Shown: positions 42,609-50,636 of the stretch, in pieces
Position numbering within the stretch: position 1 is the stretch's first letter
How the letters are laid out: the number at the start of each line of letters is the position of its first letter
Assembly (NCBI RefSeq): GCF_024642105.1
Contig: NZ_JAHEBT010000058.1
Location: 1 to 51,841 of the forward strand
Reading direction: 5' to 3'
DNA length: 51,841 nt
Source of the DNA: Flavobacterium sp.
Lineage (GTDB): Bacteria; Bacteroidota; Bacteroidia; Flavobacteriales; Flavobacteriaceae
Notes under the pieces: model-generated
Told to the model about the DNA's origin: nothing
Database searches by the model: none
What the model saw: only the letters and a program-made list of their open reading frames with translations
Position numbers and translations under genes: made by a program

Positions 42609-43766
42609 TTATTTAGCTAAAAGTGCTGCGATTTTATTGCGTAAATCGGTTCCTCTTAAATCTTTTGCAATTACTTTTCCAGAAGCATCTAAAATGAATG
42701 TTGCTGGAATAGATTCAACGTTATATTGTCTTGCAATAGGCTCTGCCCAATGTTTGAGGTGAGAAACCTGAGTCCAATTCAAATGATCTTTGGCAATTGC
42801 TTCTTTCCAAGCCTTAGCTTCTTTGTCTAAAGAAACGCCAACGATGTTAAGCCCTTTGGAGTGAAACTCCTTATAAATGGCTACCATATTTGGATTTTCC
42901 TTACGACAAGGGCCACACCAAGAAGCCCAAAAATCAACAATAGTAACTTTGCCTAAACTTTCTTTTAAAGTAATTGCTTTACCGTCTGGATTAGGTGCTG
43001 AAAAATCAGCTCTTCATTTAGCTCCTCCCAAAGATGGTGCTGCAACAGGACCTGCTTTTAACTTCCCTAAAGCTTCTTTTACTGCTTTACCAGGTTTTGT
43101 ATTTTGTAATGATTCTTCTAAGCTGTTGAACATGGCCTCTGCTTTTTTGATATCAGTACTAGGATCGTTTAAAATACCTTGTAAGATTAGTACAGAGATG
43201 AAAGATTTTGGGTGAGACTCAGCATACGTTAAGTATTTTGCTTTTGAAGTTTCTCCCACCTCTTGTTGAATTCTACCAAATTCTTGCATTAATTTGTTGA
43301 TAGCAACAGTATCTTTTGCTTGTTGAGCAGCTTGCATGGCAGGCGTATTTTTAGTTTGAAAATCAACTAGTTTCTTTTGAACCTTAGTGATTTCTTCGTT
43401 GAATTTAGCATATTCATCATTGTTATATGTTCCAGAAACTTTTGATTTTTGGATGCTATCTTTATTGATTTCAATAGTTACCTCTTCTCCATTTTCCAAG
43501 ATGAATGGAATTGGAGCAGGGATACCTTCTAATTTGATAGTGTAGAAAGCAGGTTCAGAAATTTTACCTTTCATTTCAAATTTACCATTCTCTACTTTTA
43601 CAGTATCTTTTGCTACTAATCCTGTTTCATCTTGTGTTTCAAGAATAATAGTTTTCCCGTTTTCAACTCCTTTTGCAGTACCAGAAATGATGTACTCATC
43701 TTTACCAGCTTTGCTACAAGCAACTAATACTACAGTAGCAGAAAGTAATACAATTATTTTTTTCAT
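42609..43766 (-). pseudogene. TlpA-like thiol-disulfide lipoprotein interrupted by an in-frame TGA
   Basis: One reading frame runs from ATG 43766 to 42609, broken only by TGA at 43014-43016. The upstream part (250 codons) has a lipoprotein signal peptide (MKKIIVLLSATVVLVAC), a DUF4369-type beta domain (YIISGTAKGVENGKTIIL) and a helical linker. After the TGA the frame continues without break into ADFSAPNPDGKAITLKES, then VDFWASWCGPCRKENP with an intact CGPC redox site and the rest of a thioredoxin fold to the end. The whole matches Bacteroidota TlpA/ResA-like proteins of ~385 residues. The next ATG lies beyond CGPC, so no active thioredoxin part could be made by reinitiation there. Either a recent nonsense mutation or a sequence error. 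A GTG at 43826 is not the start. Confidence 0.85.
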
Positions 43767-43794
43767 TATAAGTTTGTTAAATGATTTAAGTTGG

Positions 43795-43802
43795 CAAAAG
43801 TA
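43795..43802 (-). promoter_or_regulatory. -7 promoter box of the TlpA-like gene
   Basis: The minus strand reads TACTTTTG, matching TAnnTTTG, 28 nt before the ATG at 43766. Confidence 0.45.
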
Positions 43803-43916
43803 TCTAAAATTATAAATTATTACCACTTTTTGAACTTAAATTTTTGTTATAGTTTTTGTTTTATGTTAAATAAAGAGCTTCTTTATTCCAATGAAGTGTT
43901 TGAATATGAGTTCCAA

Positions 43917-43947
43917 TAAAAAAAGCACCCTAAAATAGAGTGCTTTT
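43917..43947 (-). terminator. Terminator after the J-domain/KTSC gene
   Basis: On the minus strand GCACTCTA pairs with TAGGGTGC (one G-T pair) around TTT and is followed by TTTTTT. It lies 22 bp past the stop codon. Confidence 0.8.
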
Positions 43948-43969
43948 GTACTGTAATTTTGAATAGATT

Positions 43970-44410
43970 TTATTCTTGGTTGATGGTTTTTCTCCAAGTA
44001 AAGTTATTCAAGATATGTCTTTTAGCAAAACGTCCTGGAGAATCAGCATTCACCATTTTTACGTAAGTTGCTTTAGGTACACTAATGTATTCGTAAACAC
44101 TTCCGTTTGAGAAATTGATGATTAATCGTCCGTCTACAAATTTGTAATCTGTGATAGTAGAAGTAGCGATAGTTTCAGTATACTCAGGTAAGTTTTGTTT
44201 AATCGTTTCAGGATTAATACTTACTAAGAAATGGTAAGCTTCAATAATTTGTTTACTATTTTCTTCTGCCGCTTTTAAACCTGCTTCATCACCTTGAAAT
44301 TTATCAGGATGTGCATCTTTCATCGCATTACGATAAATGGTTTTTAAATCTTTAAGTTCGACAGTTTTGTCTACATTTAATAACTTACGGTATTCAACTA
44401 TTTTTTTCAT
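43970..44410 (-). CDS. J-domain and KTSC-domain protein
   Basis: 146 residues. Residues 5-65 are a DnaJ-type J domain: YRKLLNVDKTVELKDLKTIY, then the intact HPD triad (34-36) in DAHPDKFQGD, then the helix ending IIEAYHFLV. Residues ~87-137 are a KTSC domain (YKFVDGRLIINFSNGSVYEY, SPGRFAKRHI), a small domain related to part of lysyl-tRNA synthetases and of unknown role. The J domain would stimulate a DnaK ATPase; the KTSC part may bind the client or RNA. Cytoplasmic, single gene with its own terminator. The domain calls are solid; the function is open. Confidence 0.85.
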   Translation of the reverse strand: MKKIVEYRKLLNVDKTVELKDLKTIYRNAMKDAHPDKFQGDEAGLKAAEENSKQIIEAYHFLVSINPETIKQNLPEYTETIATSTITDYKFVDGRLIINFSNGSVYEYISVPKATYVKMVNADSPGRFAKRHILNNFTWRKTINQE

Positions 44411-44481
44411 AAATAAAGATAACTATTTGTCTTTTAGTTTGTTTGTAATGGATTGTTTATCCGAAAACGACAAATTTTTTG

Positions 44482-44489
44482 CAAAGGTA
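44482..44489 (-). promoter_or_regulatory. -7 promoter box of the J-domain/KTSC gene
   Basis: The minus strand reads TACCTTTG, an exact TAnnTTTG match, 71 nt before the ATG, giving a leader of about 60 nt. Confidence 0.45.
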
Positions 44490-44553
44490 CACTTTTTTTT
44501 AAGTTTTTGGTTTTCGACCAAAGAATATTATTAAAAAGGGCGCTTAGTACGAT

Positions 44554-44802
44554 TTAATATTGTGACTTGTTATTGGCCTTGTCAAAGTTTTTAGACTTTT
44601 TAGGGTATTGATTGTAGCTGATGTCACTCGGATTTTCAATGATAGATTTTATCGTTATCCAATCGCCAACTGCATGATTGGCATGCGCCAATTTATAGTC
44701 TAGAAGGTATTCTCCGCAAAAGTAGTTGCCATTTTCATCCTGTTCCATTATTCCTGTAAAAACTCCTTTTTGAAGCATTTTATCGTGTGAAGATTTAGAC
44801 AT
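44554..44802 (-). CDS. Small hypothetical protein
   Basis: 82 residues, no domain I recognise. The middle (GVFTGIMEQDENGNYFCGEYLLDYKL) reads like a small beta-rich fold, and the C-terminal 20 residues are Lys/Asn/Ser-rich and probably disordered. No signal peptide. Support for it being a gene: ATG start, an exact -7 box TAAGTTTG 28 nt upstream, and sensible codon use. Divergent from the next gene. Confidence 0.6.
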   Translation of the reverse strand: MSKSSHDKMLQKGVFTGIMEQDENGNYFCGEYLLDYKLAHANHAVGDWITIKSIIENPSDISYNQYPKKSKNFDKANNKSQY

Positions 44803-44830
44803 AATCTCGAATTTTATAATTTTTAGACTG

Positions 44831-44838
44831 CAAACTTA
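44831..44838 (-). promoter_or_regulatory. -7 promoter box of the 82-residue hypothetical gene
   Basis: The minus strand reads TAAGTTTG, an exact TAnnTTTG match, 28 nt before the ATG at 44802. Confidence 0.45.
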
Positions 44839-44890
44839 ATCAATTATTGTTTGTTTAGGCTGAAAAGGAGATTCTACTTACTTTTGTACT

Positions 44891-45436
44891 ATGGTAAAAC
44901 AATTTCGTCCCAGTCCTAATGCGTTTAAAAATACTTTTTGTGTTTTTAACGAATTGCCAATCGCTGCTATTGAAGGATTGTCGGTTCAATATGAAAGTAA
45001 GGCGGGGAGTTCGTATTATTATACAAAAGAAGGCATGTACCGATTGTCAAACCATTGGGGTAGGCTCGCTAATAGCAAGTGGAGATTAGAACCAATGGAA
45101 ATAGAGTCGCCCACAAAACACAAATTAGGGTTTGCACTTTGGACCAGTTTTTATCCCGATAACGCTACGGATAAATTGTATTATTTAGAAGCTAATTTTG
45201 AAAAAAAAACGGTAAATTACCAACACAAAAACAATCCTACTTACAATCAAAAGGCAGTGATTCGAACGAGTTTTGAAACGGCCAAGAGAATCAAACAAAT
45301 TCGAAATTTATTTGAATTGACTTCTTGGGCAAAGTATTTTGAGTACGATGATTTAGACGATTTAAGAATGAAGATTATTAACGGACTTATCCATACTGAG
45401 AAGTCATTGGAAGAAATTAAACGAGAACAACTCTAA
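44891..45436 (+). CDS. Conserved-looking hypothetical protein
   Basis: 181 residues, soluble, no signal peptide. It contains ordered-looking blocks with many aromatic residues (YESKAGSSYYYTKEGMYRL, NHWGRLANSKWRLEP, TSWAKYFEYDDLDDLRMKI) and a charged C-terminal helix. I do not recognise the family. It is the first of four closely packed plus-strand genes (gaps of 3 and 7 bp, then a 1-bp overlap) that end with a YchJ-family protein, so they probably form an operon. A TACTTTTG -7-like box at 44879-44886 is so close to the ATG that the message would be nearly leaderless. Confidence 0.75.
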   Translation: MVKQFRPSPNAFKNTFCVFNELPIAAIEGLSVQYESKAGSSYYYTKEGMYRLSNHWGRLANSKWRLEPMEIESPTKHKLGFALWTSFYPDNATDKLYYLEANFEKKTVNYQHKNNPTYNQKAVIRTSFETAKRIKQIRNLFELTSWAKYFEYDDLDDLRMKIINGLIHTEKSLEEIKREQL

Positions 45437-45439
45437 ATT

Positions 45440-45595
45440 ATGGGCAGAAATAACGAAAAGAATATCAAAAAGCATAACGACAAATTGCACAAAGAGCAAG
45501 ATAAAGCTAAAAAAGCAGCGATGGCTCGTAAAGAAAAACTAAAACAAATTACCAAACAATTCAATGCTAATAAGCAGGATGAAATAAATAAATAA
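45440..45595 (+). CDS. Small lysine-rich protein
   Basis: 51 residues starting MGRNNEKNIKKHNDKLHKEQ. Very basic and helical, with charged residues throughout; a nucleic-acid or ribosome contact is conceivable, but nothing shows it. It starts 3 bp after the previous stop and ends 7 bp before the next ATG, so it sits in phase with an apparent operon, which is the main support for it being real. Confidence 0.6.
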   Translation: MGRNNEKNIKKHNDKLHKEQDKAKKAAMARKEKLKQITKQFNANKQDEINK

Positions 45596-45602
45596 TTACG
45601 AT

Positions 45603-45824
45603 ATGGAACACCACGATTTCAATTTATTACAACAAGAAGTACAAAAAATAATTGATTTAATTGCAGCTAAAAAGGGCAAAGAAGCCAATAATAAATTGGT
45701 AGAAATAAGTCAACAACTGGATGATTTTCTTGATTTTTCAGATGATGATGCCGACTTAATCGAAATCAGTAAATACCAAGTGTTATTGAATCAATTGCAT
45801 CAAAAAATTAACGAGCTGAATTAA
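45603..45824 (+). CDS. Small acidic helical protein
   Basis: 73 residues. A likely coiled coil with leucines at heptad-like spacing (LLQQEVQKIIDLI ... LLNQLHQKINEL) and a strongly acidic middle (DDFLDFSDDDADLIE). No known domain. Its TAA overlaps the ATG of the YchJ-family gene by one base, so translation of the two is coupled. Together with the lysine-rich 51-residue protein just before it, it gives an adjacent basic-acidic pair, possibly interacting. Confidence 0.65.
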   Translation: MEHHDFNLLQQEVQKIIDLIAAKKGKEANNKLVEISQQLDDFLDFSDDDADLIEISKYQVLLNQLHQKINELN

Positions 45825-46210
45825 TGGCAATTCAACGTTGTTTTTGTGGCTCAGCTATTTCTTTTGACAAATGTTGTCAGCCAATAGTATTGGGATTACA
45901 AAAAGCAACAACCGCCGAGGCTTTAATGCGTTCACGGTATGTCGCTTATGTAGTTCAGGATGCAGATTATTTAATTGCAACTACAGCTCCTTCTCATAGA
46001 AGATATTATGCAAGGGAGGATATTTTAAGTTGGGCTACTCAAAATCAATGGCAGCGACTGAAAATAGTTAATGTTACACCAACCACTGTAGCGTTTAAAG
46101 CGTATTATTTAGACTCTGATAAGCAATTACAAGTGCATCACGAGCATTCTCGATTTGTATTTGAAAATGGAGAATGGTTTTATCTTGATGGTGATTATTT
46201 TGAAACCTAG
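45824..46210 (+). CDS. YchJ-family protein with SEC-C-like N-terminus
   Basis: 128 residues. The start AIQRCFCGSAISFDKCCQP is a zinc-binding SEC-C-like motif (CFCGS ... CC). The rest is the YchJ M-domain: AEALMRSRYVAYVVQDADYLIATTAP (near 30) and an NTF2-like beta sheet ending WFYLDGDYF. Members are widespread and uncharacterised. It lies last in the four-gene run and stops only 2 bp from the end of a convergent gene. Confidence 0.88.
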   Translation: MAIQRCFCGSAISFDKCCQPIVLGLQKATTAEALMRSRYVAYVVQDADYLIATTAPSHRRYYAREDILSWATQNQWQRLKIVNVTPTTVAFKAYYLDSDKQLQVHHEHSRFVFENGEWFYLDGDYFET

Positions 46211-46212
46211 AT

Positions 46213-46923
46213 TTATTTAATTTTATCCAATTCTAAATTCAATCGATTTTGTTCAGCTTCTAAATCTTCCAATTCTTTTTCTAAATCTGCAATCTCTTGT
46301 TTTAGTTTTTTTAGCTCTTCGCTTTTTTCAGCCGAAGTTCGCAATACTTTGAAATCATTGGCTTTAGCCAATTTTTCTTTAGCAGTATCTAAATCATCTT
46401 TGGTTACAGCCATTTCGTTTTCTATGGCAGAGATGCGGTCAGTGATAGTTTGTTTTTTCTCTCTGGCTGTACGTTCAGCTTCAGCTTTTTCTTGTTCTTC
46501 AATTAGTTTGTCTTTGGCTTCAATTTCTTTTTGTTGTAGCAAAAATTGTCTATTTTCAAGTAATGTCTTTTTGTTTTTTGCTTCTAATTCTTCGCTTCGG
46601 TTGTTTTGGATGATATTAAAAACAACAGTAGAGATGATTAGAATAACGACTACTACACCAATGAAACCATTTTTTGAAAGTCCTAAAAAAGCTGCGTTAG
46701 AAACTCTTCTTGGAGGTTGTGGAGCGGGTACTTCTTCTACTTGAAAAGGCGGCGGAGTAATGGCAACTAATTCGTAAAGTTCTGCTATATCTCCTGCATA
46801 TTTCCATTTTTCCATACCTTCGAACCAAACGGGGGTCGTTTTAGTGATTTTCAGAGTTTTTAATTCGTCAAAGCTAAAAGGACCTGAGCTTTCGGTTCCG
46901 TTATGTAAAAAATATTTTTTCAT
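46213..46923 (-). CDS. GYF_2-domain membrane protein with long coiled coil
   Basis: 236 residues. Residues 1-50 are a GYF_2 (DUF4339) domain: YFLHNGTESSGPFSFDEL with TTPVWFEGMEKWKYAGDI. A proline-rich linker (APQPPRR) leads to one membrane segment (GFIGVVVVILIISTVVFNII, ~86-105). Residues ~110-236 are a continuous highly charged coiled coil rich in Glu and Lys. There is no signal peptide, so the GYF_2 domain should be in the cytoplasm and the coiled coil on the far side of the membrane. GYF_2 domains bind proline-rich peptides. Partner unknown. Confidence 0.82.
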   Translation of the reverse strand: MKKYFLHNGTESSGPFSFDELKTLKITKTTPVWFEGMEKWKYAGDIAELYELVAITPPPFQVEEVPAPQPPRRVSNAAFLGLSKNGFIGVVVVILIISTVVFNIIQNNRSEELEAKNKKTLLENRQFLLQQKEIEAKDKLIEEQEKAEAERTAREKKQTITDRISAIENEMAVTKDDLDTAKEKLAKANDFKVLRTSAEKSEELKKLKQEIADLEKELEDLEAEQNRLNLELDKIK

Positions 46924-46993
46924 ATAATCGTTTCTGTAAATGCTTTATATTTAGCGTTAATTCTTAGTTTTAAGAAAAACTATACTCTCCGTT

Positions 46994-47025
46994 CAAATTT
47001 ACAATCAATAATTGATTAATGCAAA
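46994..47025 (-). promoter_or_regulatory. Complete -33/-7 promoter of the GYF_2 gene
   Basis: On the minus strand a TTTG at -33 (47022-47025) is followed after 20 bp by TAAATTTG (46994-47001). This is the clearest two-part Bacteroidota promoter in the window. Confidence 0.65.
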
Positions 47026-47142
47026 ATTTAATATTTACGATGTGATTATTAATTGGAAAATAAGATTTGGTTACTAATTTTTTAAATAATACTTTTAGTA
47101 ACGTTTTTATATTTAAGTATATCAATTTAAAGCTATTTTTTT

Positions 47143-48135
47143 ATGACTTATACACCGATGTCAAATCGCTATGAAACTATGGAATATCGTCGTTGTGGTA
47201 ATTCCGGAATCAAATTATCAGCTTTATCATTAGGATTATGGCATAATTTTGGCAATGTGAATGATTTTGAAAATAGTAAAAATCTTATTAGAACAGCTTT
47301 CGATAATGGCATTACCCATTTTGATTTAGCAAACAATTACGGTCCACCCCCAGGTTCTGCCGAAAAGAATTTTGGGGTAATATTGAATCAAGATTTTAAG
47401 AGTTATAGAGATGAAATGATTATTTCTACTAAAGCTGGGTATACAATGTGGGATGGACCTTATGGAGATTGGGGGTCTAAAAAATATTTAGTTTCCAGTC
47501 TTAATCAAAGTCTCAAAAGAATGAATCTAGATTATGTGGATATTTTTTATCATCATAGGCCAGATAATGAAACACCATTAGAAGAAACTATGTCTGCACT
47601 TGATTTGATTGTTCGTCAAGGAAAGGCATTGTACGTAGGAATATCTAATTATAATGCACAAGACACATTAAAAGCGGTAAACATTCTAAAACAACTTGGT
47701 ACTCCTTGCTTAATTCATCAACCTAAATATTCAATGTTTGTTCGTGATGTAGAAAACGGACTATTGGATGTTTTAGAAAAGGAAAATGTCGGCTGTATTG
47801 CTTTTTCTCCTCTAGCTCAAGGATTGCTTACGGATAAATATTTGAATGGAATTCCTAAAGATTCTAGAATAGCTGTAAGCGGTATTTTCTTAAATGAGAA
47901 CCATATTACTTCTGAGAAAATTATTAAGATTTCAAAACTTAATGAATTAGCAAAACAGCGTGGACAAAAATTAGCACATATGGCACTTGCATGGTTATTG
48001 CGTGATTCTAAAATTACATCAGTATTGATTGGTTCAAGCAAGAAAGAACAAATTTTAGATTCAATTCTATCATTAAAAAACACACATTTTTCCGAAGAAG
48101 AATTAATCTTAATAAACGATATTTTAAAGGATTAA
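47143..48135 (+). CDS. Aldo/keto reductase, YghZ/glyceraldehyde-3-phosphate reductase-like
   Basis: 330 residues. The catalytic tetrad is visible: Asp and Tyr in FDLANNYG (near 65), Lys in ISTKAGY (near 97) and His in FYHHRPD (near 132). C-terminal NADPH-binding marks are IAFSPLAQGLLTDKYL and IGSSKKEQILDS. The long loop GPPPGSAEKNFG after the tyrosine and the insert TMWDGPYGDWGSKKYL are typical of the AKR14 (YghZ) group, which reduces L-glyceraldehyde-3-phosphate and small aldehydes. Cytoplasmic. The physiological substrate cannot be assigned. A second ATG six codons downstream (47161) could be the true start. Confidence 0.9.
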   Translation: MTYTPMSNRYETMEYRRCGNSGIKLSALSLGLWHNFGNVNDFENSKNLIRTAFDNGITHFDLANNYGPPPGSAEKNFGVILNQDFKSYRDEMIISTKAGYTMWDGPYGDWGSKKYLVSSLNQSLKRMNLDYVDIFYHHRPDNETPLEETMSALDLIVRQGKALYVGISNYNAQDTLKAVNILKQLGTPCLIHQPKYSMFVRDVENGLLDVLEKENVGCIAFSPLAQGLLTDKYLNGIPKDSRIAVSGIFLNENHITSEKIIKISKLNELAKQRGQKLAHMALAWLLRDSKITSVLIGSSKKEQILDSILSLKNTHFSEEELILINDILKD

Positions 48136-48156
48136 TATTAAATTAAGCTAATAATA

Positions 48157-49563
48157 TTATTTTCCAATACAAAAATTAGCAAAAATATTACCAAGTAACT
48201 CATCGTTAGTGACTTGTCCTGTAATTAGTCCAAAATGATACAAGGCTTCTTTAATATCCAAAGCCATTAAATCGCTAGATAAATTGGATTCCAAACCAAA
48301 TTTCACTTTTTGAATTTCGTCTAACGCTTTAAGTAAGGAATCGTAGTGACGTGTATTAGTTACTATAGTTTCGTTATTACGCAAAGCACCTGTATTGACA
48401 AAAGATAGCAAAGTATTTTTTAGTTCGTCTATGCCCGTTTTTTGTTTGGCAGAAATTTCAATTGACAATTGATAATTGATAATTGATAATTGATGCTCTA
48501 ATTTAATTCGATCTTCTGGATTTAATGTATCAACTTTATTGATTACAACAATTATAGGCTTTAGTGGAAACTGATTTCGTATTTTTTCAATTTCAATTTT
48601 TACCTTGTTTTCATTATCAATTATCAATTGTAAACTATCAATTATAAATAAAACTACCTGAGCTTGTTCAATTTTTTCAAATGTTTTTTGGATACCAATG
48701 CTTTCTACCACATCTTTGGTTTCGCGAATTCCAGCTGTATCTATAAATCGGAAACCAACTCCTCCAATGACTAACTCATCTTCAATAGTATCACGAGTTG
48801 TTCCTGCAATATCCGATACAATAGCACGTTCTTCATTCAATAAAGCGTTCAATAAAGTAGATTTTCCCACGTTGGGTTCGCCCACAATAGCAACGGGAAT
48901 TCCGTTTTTAATTACATTTCCCACGGCAAAAGAATCGATTAATCTTTTGAGAACAAATTCAATTCGGTTTAATAATTCGTGAAATTGAGTTCGGTCGGCA
49001 AACTCAACATCTTCCTCTGCAAAGTCTAGCTCCAATTCGATAAGCGAAGCAAAATTTAACAATTCTTCACGCAGTTTGGCAATTTCGTTAGAGAATCCGC
49101 CACGCATTTGTTGCATTGCAATTTGGTGAGAAGCTTCGTTGTCTGACGAAATCAAATCTGCAACGGCTTCGGCTTGTGACAAATCTAATTTGCCGTTTAA
49201 GAAGGCTCTTAGAGTAAATTCACCCGCATTGGCCATACGACAGCCTTTTCTAAGCAATAATTGGATAATTTGTTGCTGAATGTAAGTGGAACCGTGACAA
49301 GAAATTTCGATGGTATTTTCGCCTGTATACGAATTAGGTCCTTTGAAAATAGAAATCAAAACTTCATCCAAAGTTTTACCCTCATCAATAATATGTCCTA
49401 AATGTAAGGTATGGGTTTTTTGTTGTGTTAAATCTTTGTTTTTGATAGATTTAAAAACACTAGCGCCAATCTCGATGGCATTTTGACCCGAAATTCTAAT
49501 TATTGAAATTGCTCCAGCCCCCGAAGGGGTTGCTAAGGCTACGATGGAATCGTTATACATCAT
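48157..49563 (-). CDS. mnmE: tRNA uridine-5-carboxymethylaminomethyl modification GTPase
   Basis: About 468 residues. An N-terminal formyl-THF-binding-like domain is followed by a helical domain holding a Ras-like G domain: GEPNVGKSTLLNALL (G1), GTTRDTIED (G2), DTAGIRET (G3), NKVD (G4), and by the C-terminal FCIGK with its conserved cysteine. MnmE with MnmG modifies wobble U34 of several tRNAs. Start: the frame extends to a TTG at 49584, but that TTG is inside a -7 box (TATCTTTG), so the ATG at 49563 or the adjacent one at 49560 is right. Two stretches in the G domain, on either side of NKVD, are encoded by repeated TTGATAA/TTATCAA-type sequence. Confidence 0.96.
   Translation of the reverse strand: MMYNDSIVALATPSGAGAISIIRISGQNAIEIGASVFKSIKNKDLTQQKTHTLHLGHIIDEGKTLDEVLISIFKGPNSYTGENTIEISCHGSTYIQQQIIQLLLRKGCRMANAGEFTLRAFLNGKLDLSQAEAVADLISSDNEASHQIAMQQMRGGFSNEIAKLREELLNFASLIELELDFAEEDVEFADRTQFHELLNRIEFVLKRLIDSFAVGNVIKNGIPVAIVGEPNVGKSTLLNALLNEERAIVSDIAGTTRDTIEDELVIGGVGFRFIDTAGIRETKDVVESIGIQKTFEKIEQAQVVLFIIDSLQLIIDNENKVKIEIEKIRNQFPLKPIIVVINKVDTLNPEDRIKLEHQLSIINYQLSIEISAKQKTGIDELKNTLLSFVNTGALRNNETIVTNTRHYDSLLKALDEIQKVKFGLESNLSSDLMALDIKEALYHFGLITGQVTNDELLGNIFANFCIGK
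48460..48494. repeat. Low-complexity AATTGATAATTGAT tandem inside mnmE
   Basis: Repeated 8-bp TTGATAAT-type units; on the coding strand they encode the peptide QLSIINYQLSIE between NKVD and the G5 region. Confidence 0.7.
48613..48645. repeat. Low-complexity ATTATCAATTATCAATTG stretch inside mnmE
   Basis: Same repeat type in the opposite orientation to 48460-48494. It encodes DSLQLIIDNE between DTAG and NKVD. Confidence 0.6.
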
Positions 49564-49581
49564 TTTGATTATTCTAAAGCA

Positions 49582-49589
49582 CAAAGATA
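49582..49589 (-). promoter_or_regulatory. -7 promoter box of mnmE
   Basis: The minus strand reads TATCTTTG, an exact TAnnTTTG match, 18 nt before the ATG at 49563. It covers the spurious TTG start. Confidence 0.5.
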
Positions 49590-49731
49590 ATAAAACTCTG
49601 TCGGTATATATTATTATTGTTGGGTAAGCTTTTTTATATGTTAAATAAATGTAAATTACTGATAATTATCATGTTGTAAAATATTTATTATCGTTAACTT
49701 AGAGGTAGTAAATTGTAAAAACATTATAAAA

Positions 49732-50565
49732 ATGAAAAAGATTCTATTTCCCACAGATTTTTCTGAAGCTGCTAATAATGCTTTTGTTCATGCTTTAGAA
49801 TTTGCAAAAATAGTTCATGGCGAACTTGTTTTATTGCACACTTTTGATTTACCCGTATTCGACAATCAATTTTTCCCAGAGAATTATGCTGCAATTTATG
49901 ATTCGGTAGAATTGAGTGAATTTGATTTATTTAAAGATGAAATTCCAAAATTAAGAGCAATTGCAGAGGCTCATCATCTAGACAAAATTAAGTTGTCTCA
50001 CCGACTGAAAGATGGTGATTTAGTTTCCAATATAAAAGGATCAATTAAGGAAGATAAAATTGATTATGTTGTTATGGGAACTTCTGGAGCTACTGGTTGG
50101 GATAGTTTTTTTATTGGGACAAATACCGCTTCGGTTGTTACAGAAGTTGACGTTCCTGTCTTTTGTGTTCCTTCCGACGCTAAATTTAATAAAATAAAAA
50201 CAATTGGTTTTACCACCCGATTTAGAGCCAAAGACAAAAAAGCGTTACAATCTATTTTAGAATTGGCACATAAAGCGAAAGCTAGAGTAAAATGTTTGTA
50301 TGTTAAAACTTCGGATTCAGATGTTTCAAAAGCAACGATTGCTAAATGGGAAGAGGAATTCAAATCAGAACCAATTGAGTTTTTTGTAATAGAAAACGAT
50401 GATGTTCAGGCTACTATTTTAGATTTTATCATGTACAAAGATATTGATGTGCTGACTTTATTGCCTTACAAACGAGGATTCTTTGAAGGGCTGTTTAAAC
50501 CAAGTTTGACTAAAAAATTAACAACCGATTTTGAAATTCCAATTTTATCCATTCCGATGGAATGA
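49732..50565 (+). CDS. Universal stress protein, two Usp domains
   Basis: 277 residues, two tandem UspA domains. The first (1-~145) begins MKKILFPTDFSEAANNAFVHAL and carries an intact ATP-binding motif G-2X-G-9X-G-T in GTSGATGWDSFFIGTNTASV. The second (~155-277) keeps the fold but its loop (LLPYKRGFFEGLFKPS) lacks the glycines, so it probably does not bind ATP. Such two-domain proteins are common in Bacteroidota and are usually induced by stress or slow growth. A perfect 10-bp palindrome GATAATTATC (49661-49670) lies 62 bp upstream and may be regulatory. A terminator follows. Confidence 0.93.
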   Translation: MKKILFPTDFSEAANNAFVHALEFAKIVHGELVLLHTFDLPVFDNQFFPENYAAIYDSVELSEFDLFKDEIPKLRAIAEAHHLDKIKLSHRLKDGDLVSNIKGSIKEDKIDYVVMGTSGATGWDSFFIGTNTASVVTEVDVPVFCVPSDAKFNKIKTIGFTTRFRAKDKKALQSILELAHKAKARVKCLYVKTSDSDVSKATIAKWEEEFKSEPIEFFVIENDDVQATILDFIMYKDIDVLTLLPYKRGFFEGLFKPSLTKKLTTDFEIPILSIPME

Positions 50566-50578
50566 TATTTATAAAAAA

Positions 50579-50616
50579 GAAAAACCGCTATCCTAAAAAG
50601 AATAGCGGTTTTTTAT
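50579..50616. terminator. Terminator between the universal stress gene and dnaN
   Basis: AAAACCGCTAT (50581-50591) and ATAGCGGTTTT (50602-50612) form an 11-bp stem with T and A runs on both sides. The genes on either side converge. Confidence 0.88.
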
Positions 50617-50636
50617 TTCAATTTTGGTTGTTAGTT

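Noticed and set aside
43014..43016. TGA read as selenocysteine
   Set aside because: The codon is in a linker outside the redox motif, the CGPC cysteines are normal, and no stable hairpin of the bacterial SECIS type is obvious directly after it.
42877..43215. 112-residue plus-strand open frame
   Set aside because: It is antisense to the TlpA-like gene over its linker and redox site, with no recognisable domain.
43767..43826. Upstream GTG start of the TlpA-like lipoprotein
   Set aside because: It would bury the lipoprotein signal peptide behind 20 residues and would overlap the -7 box at 43795-43802.
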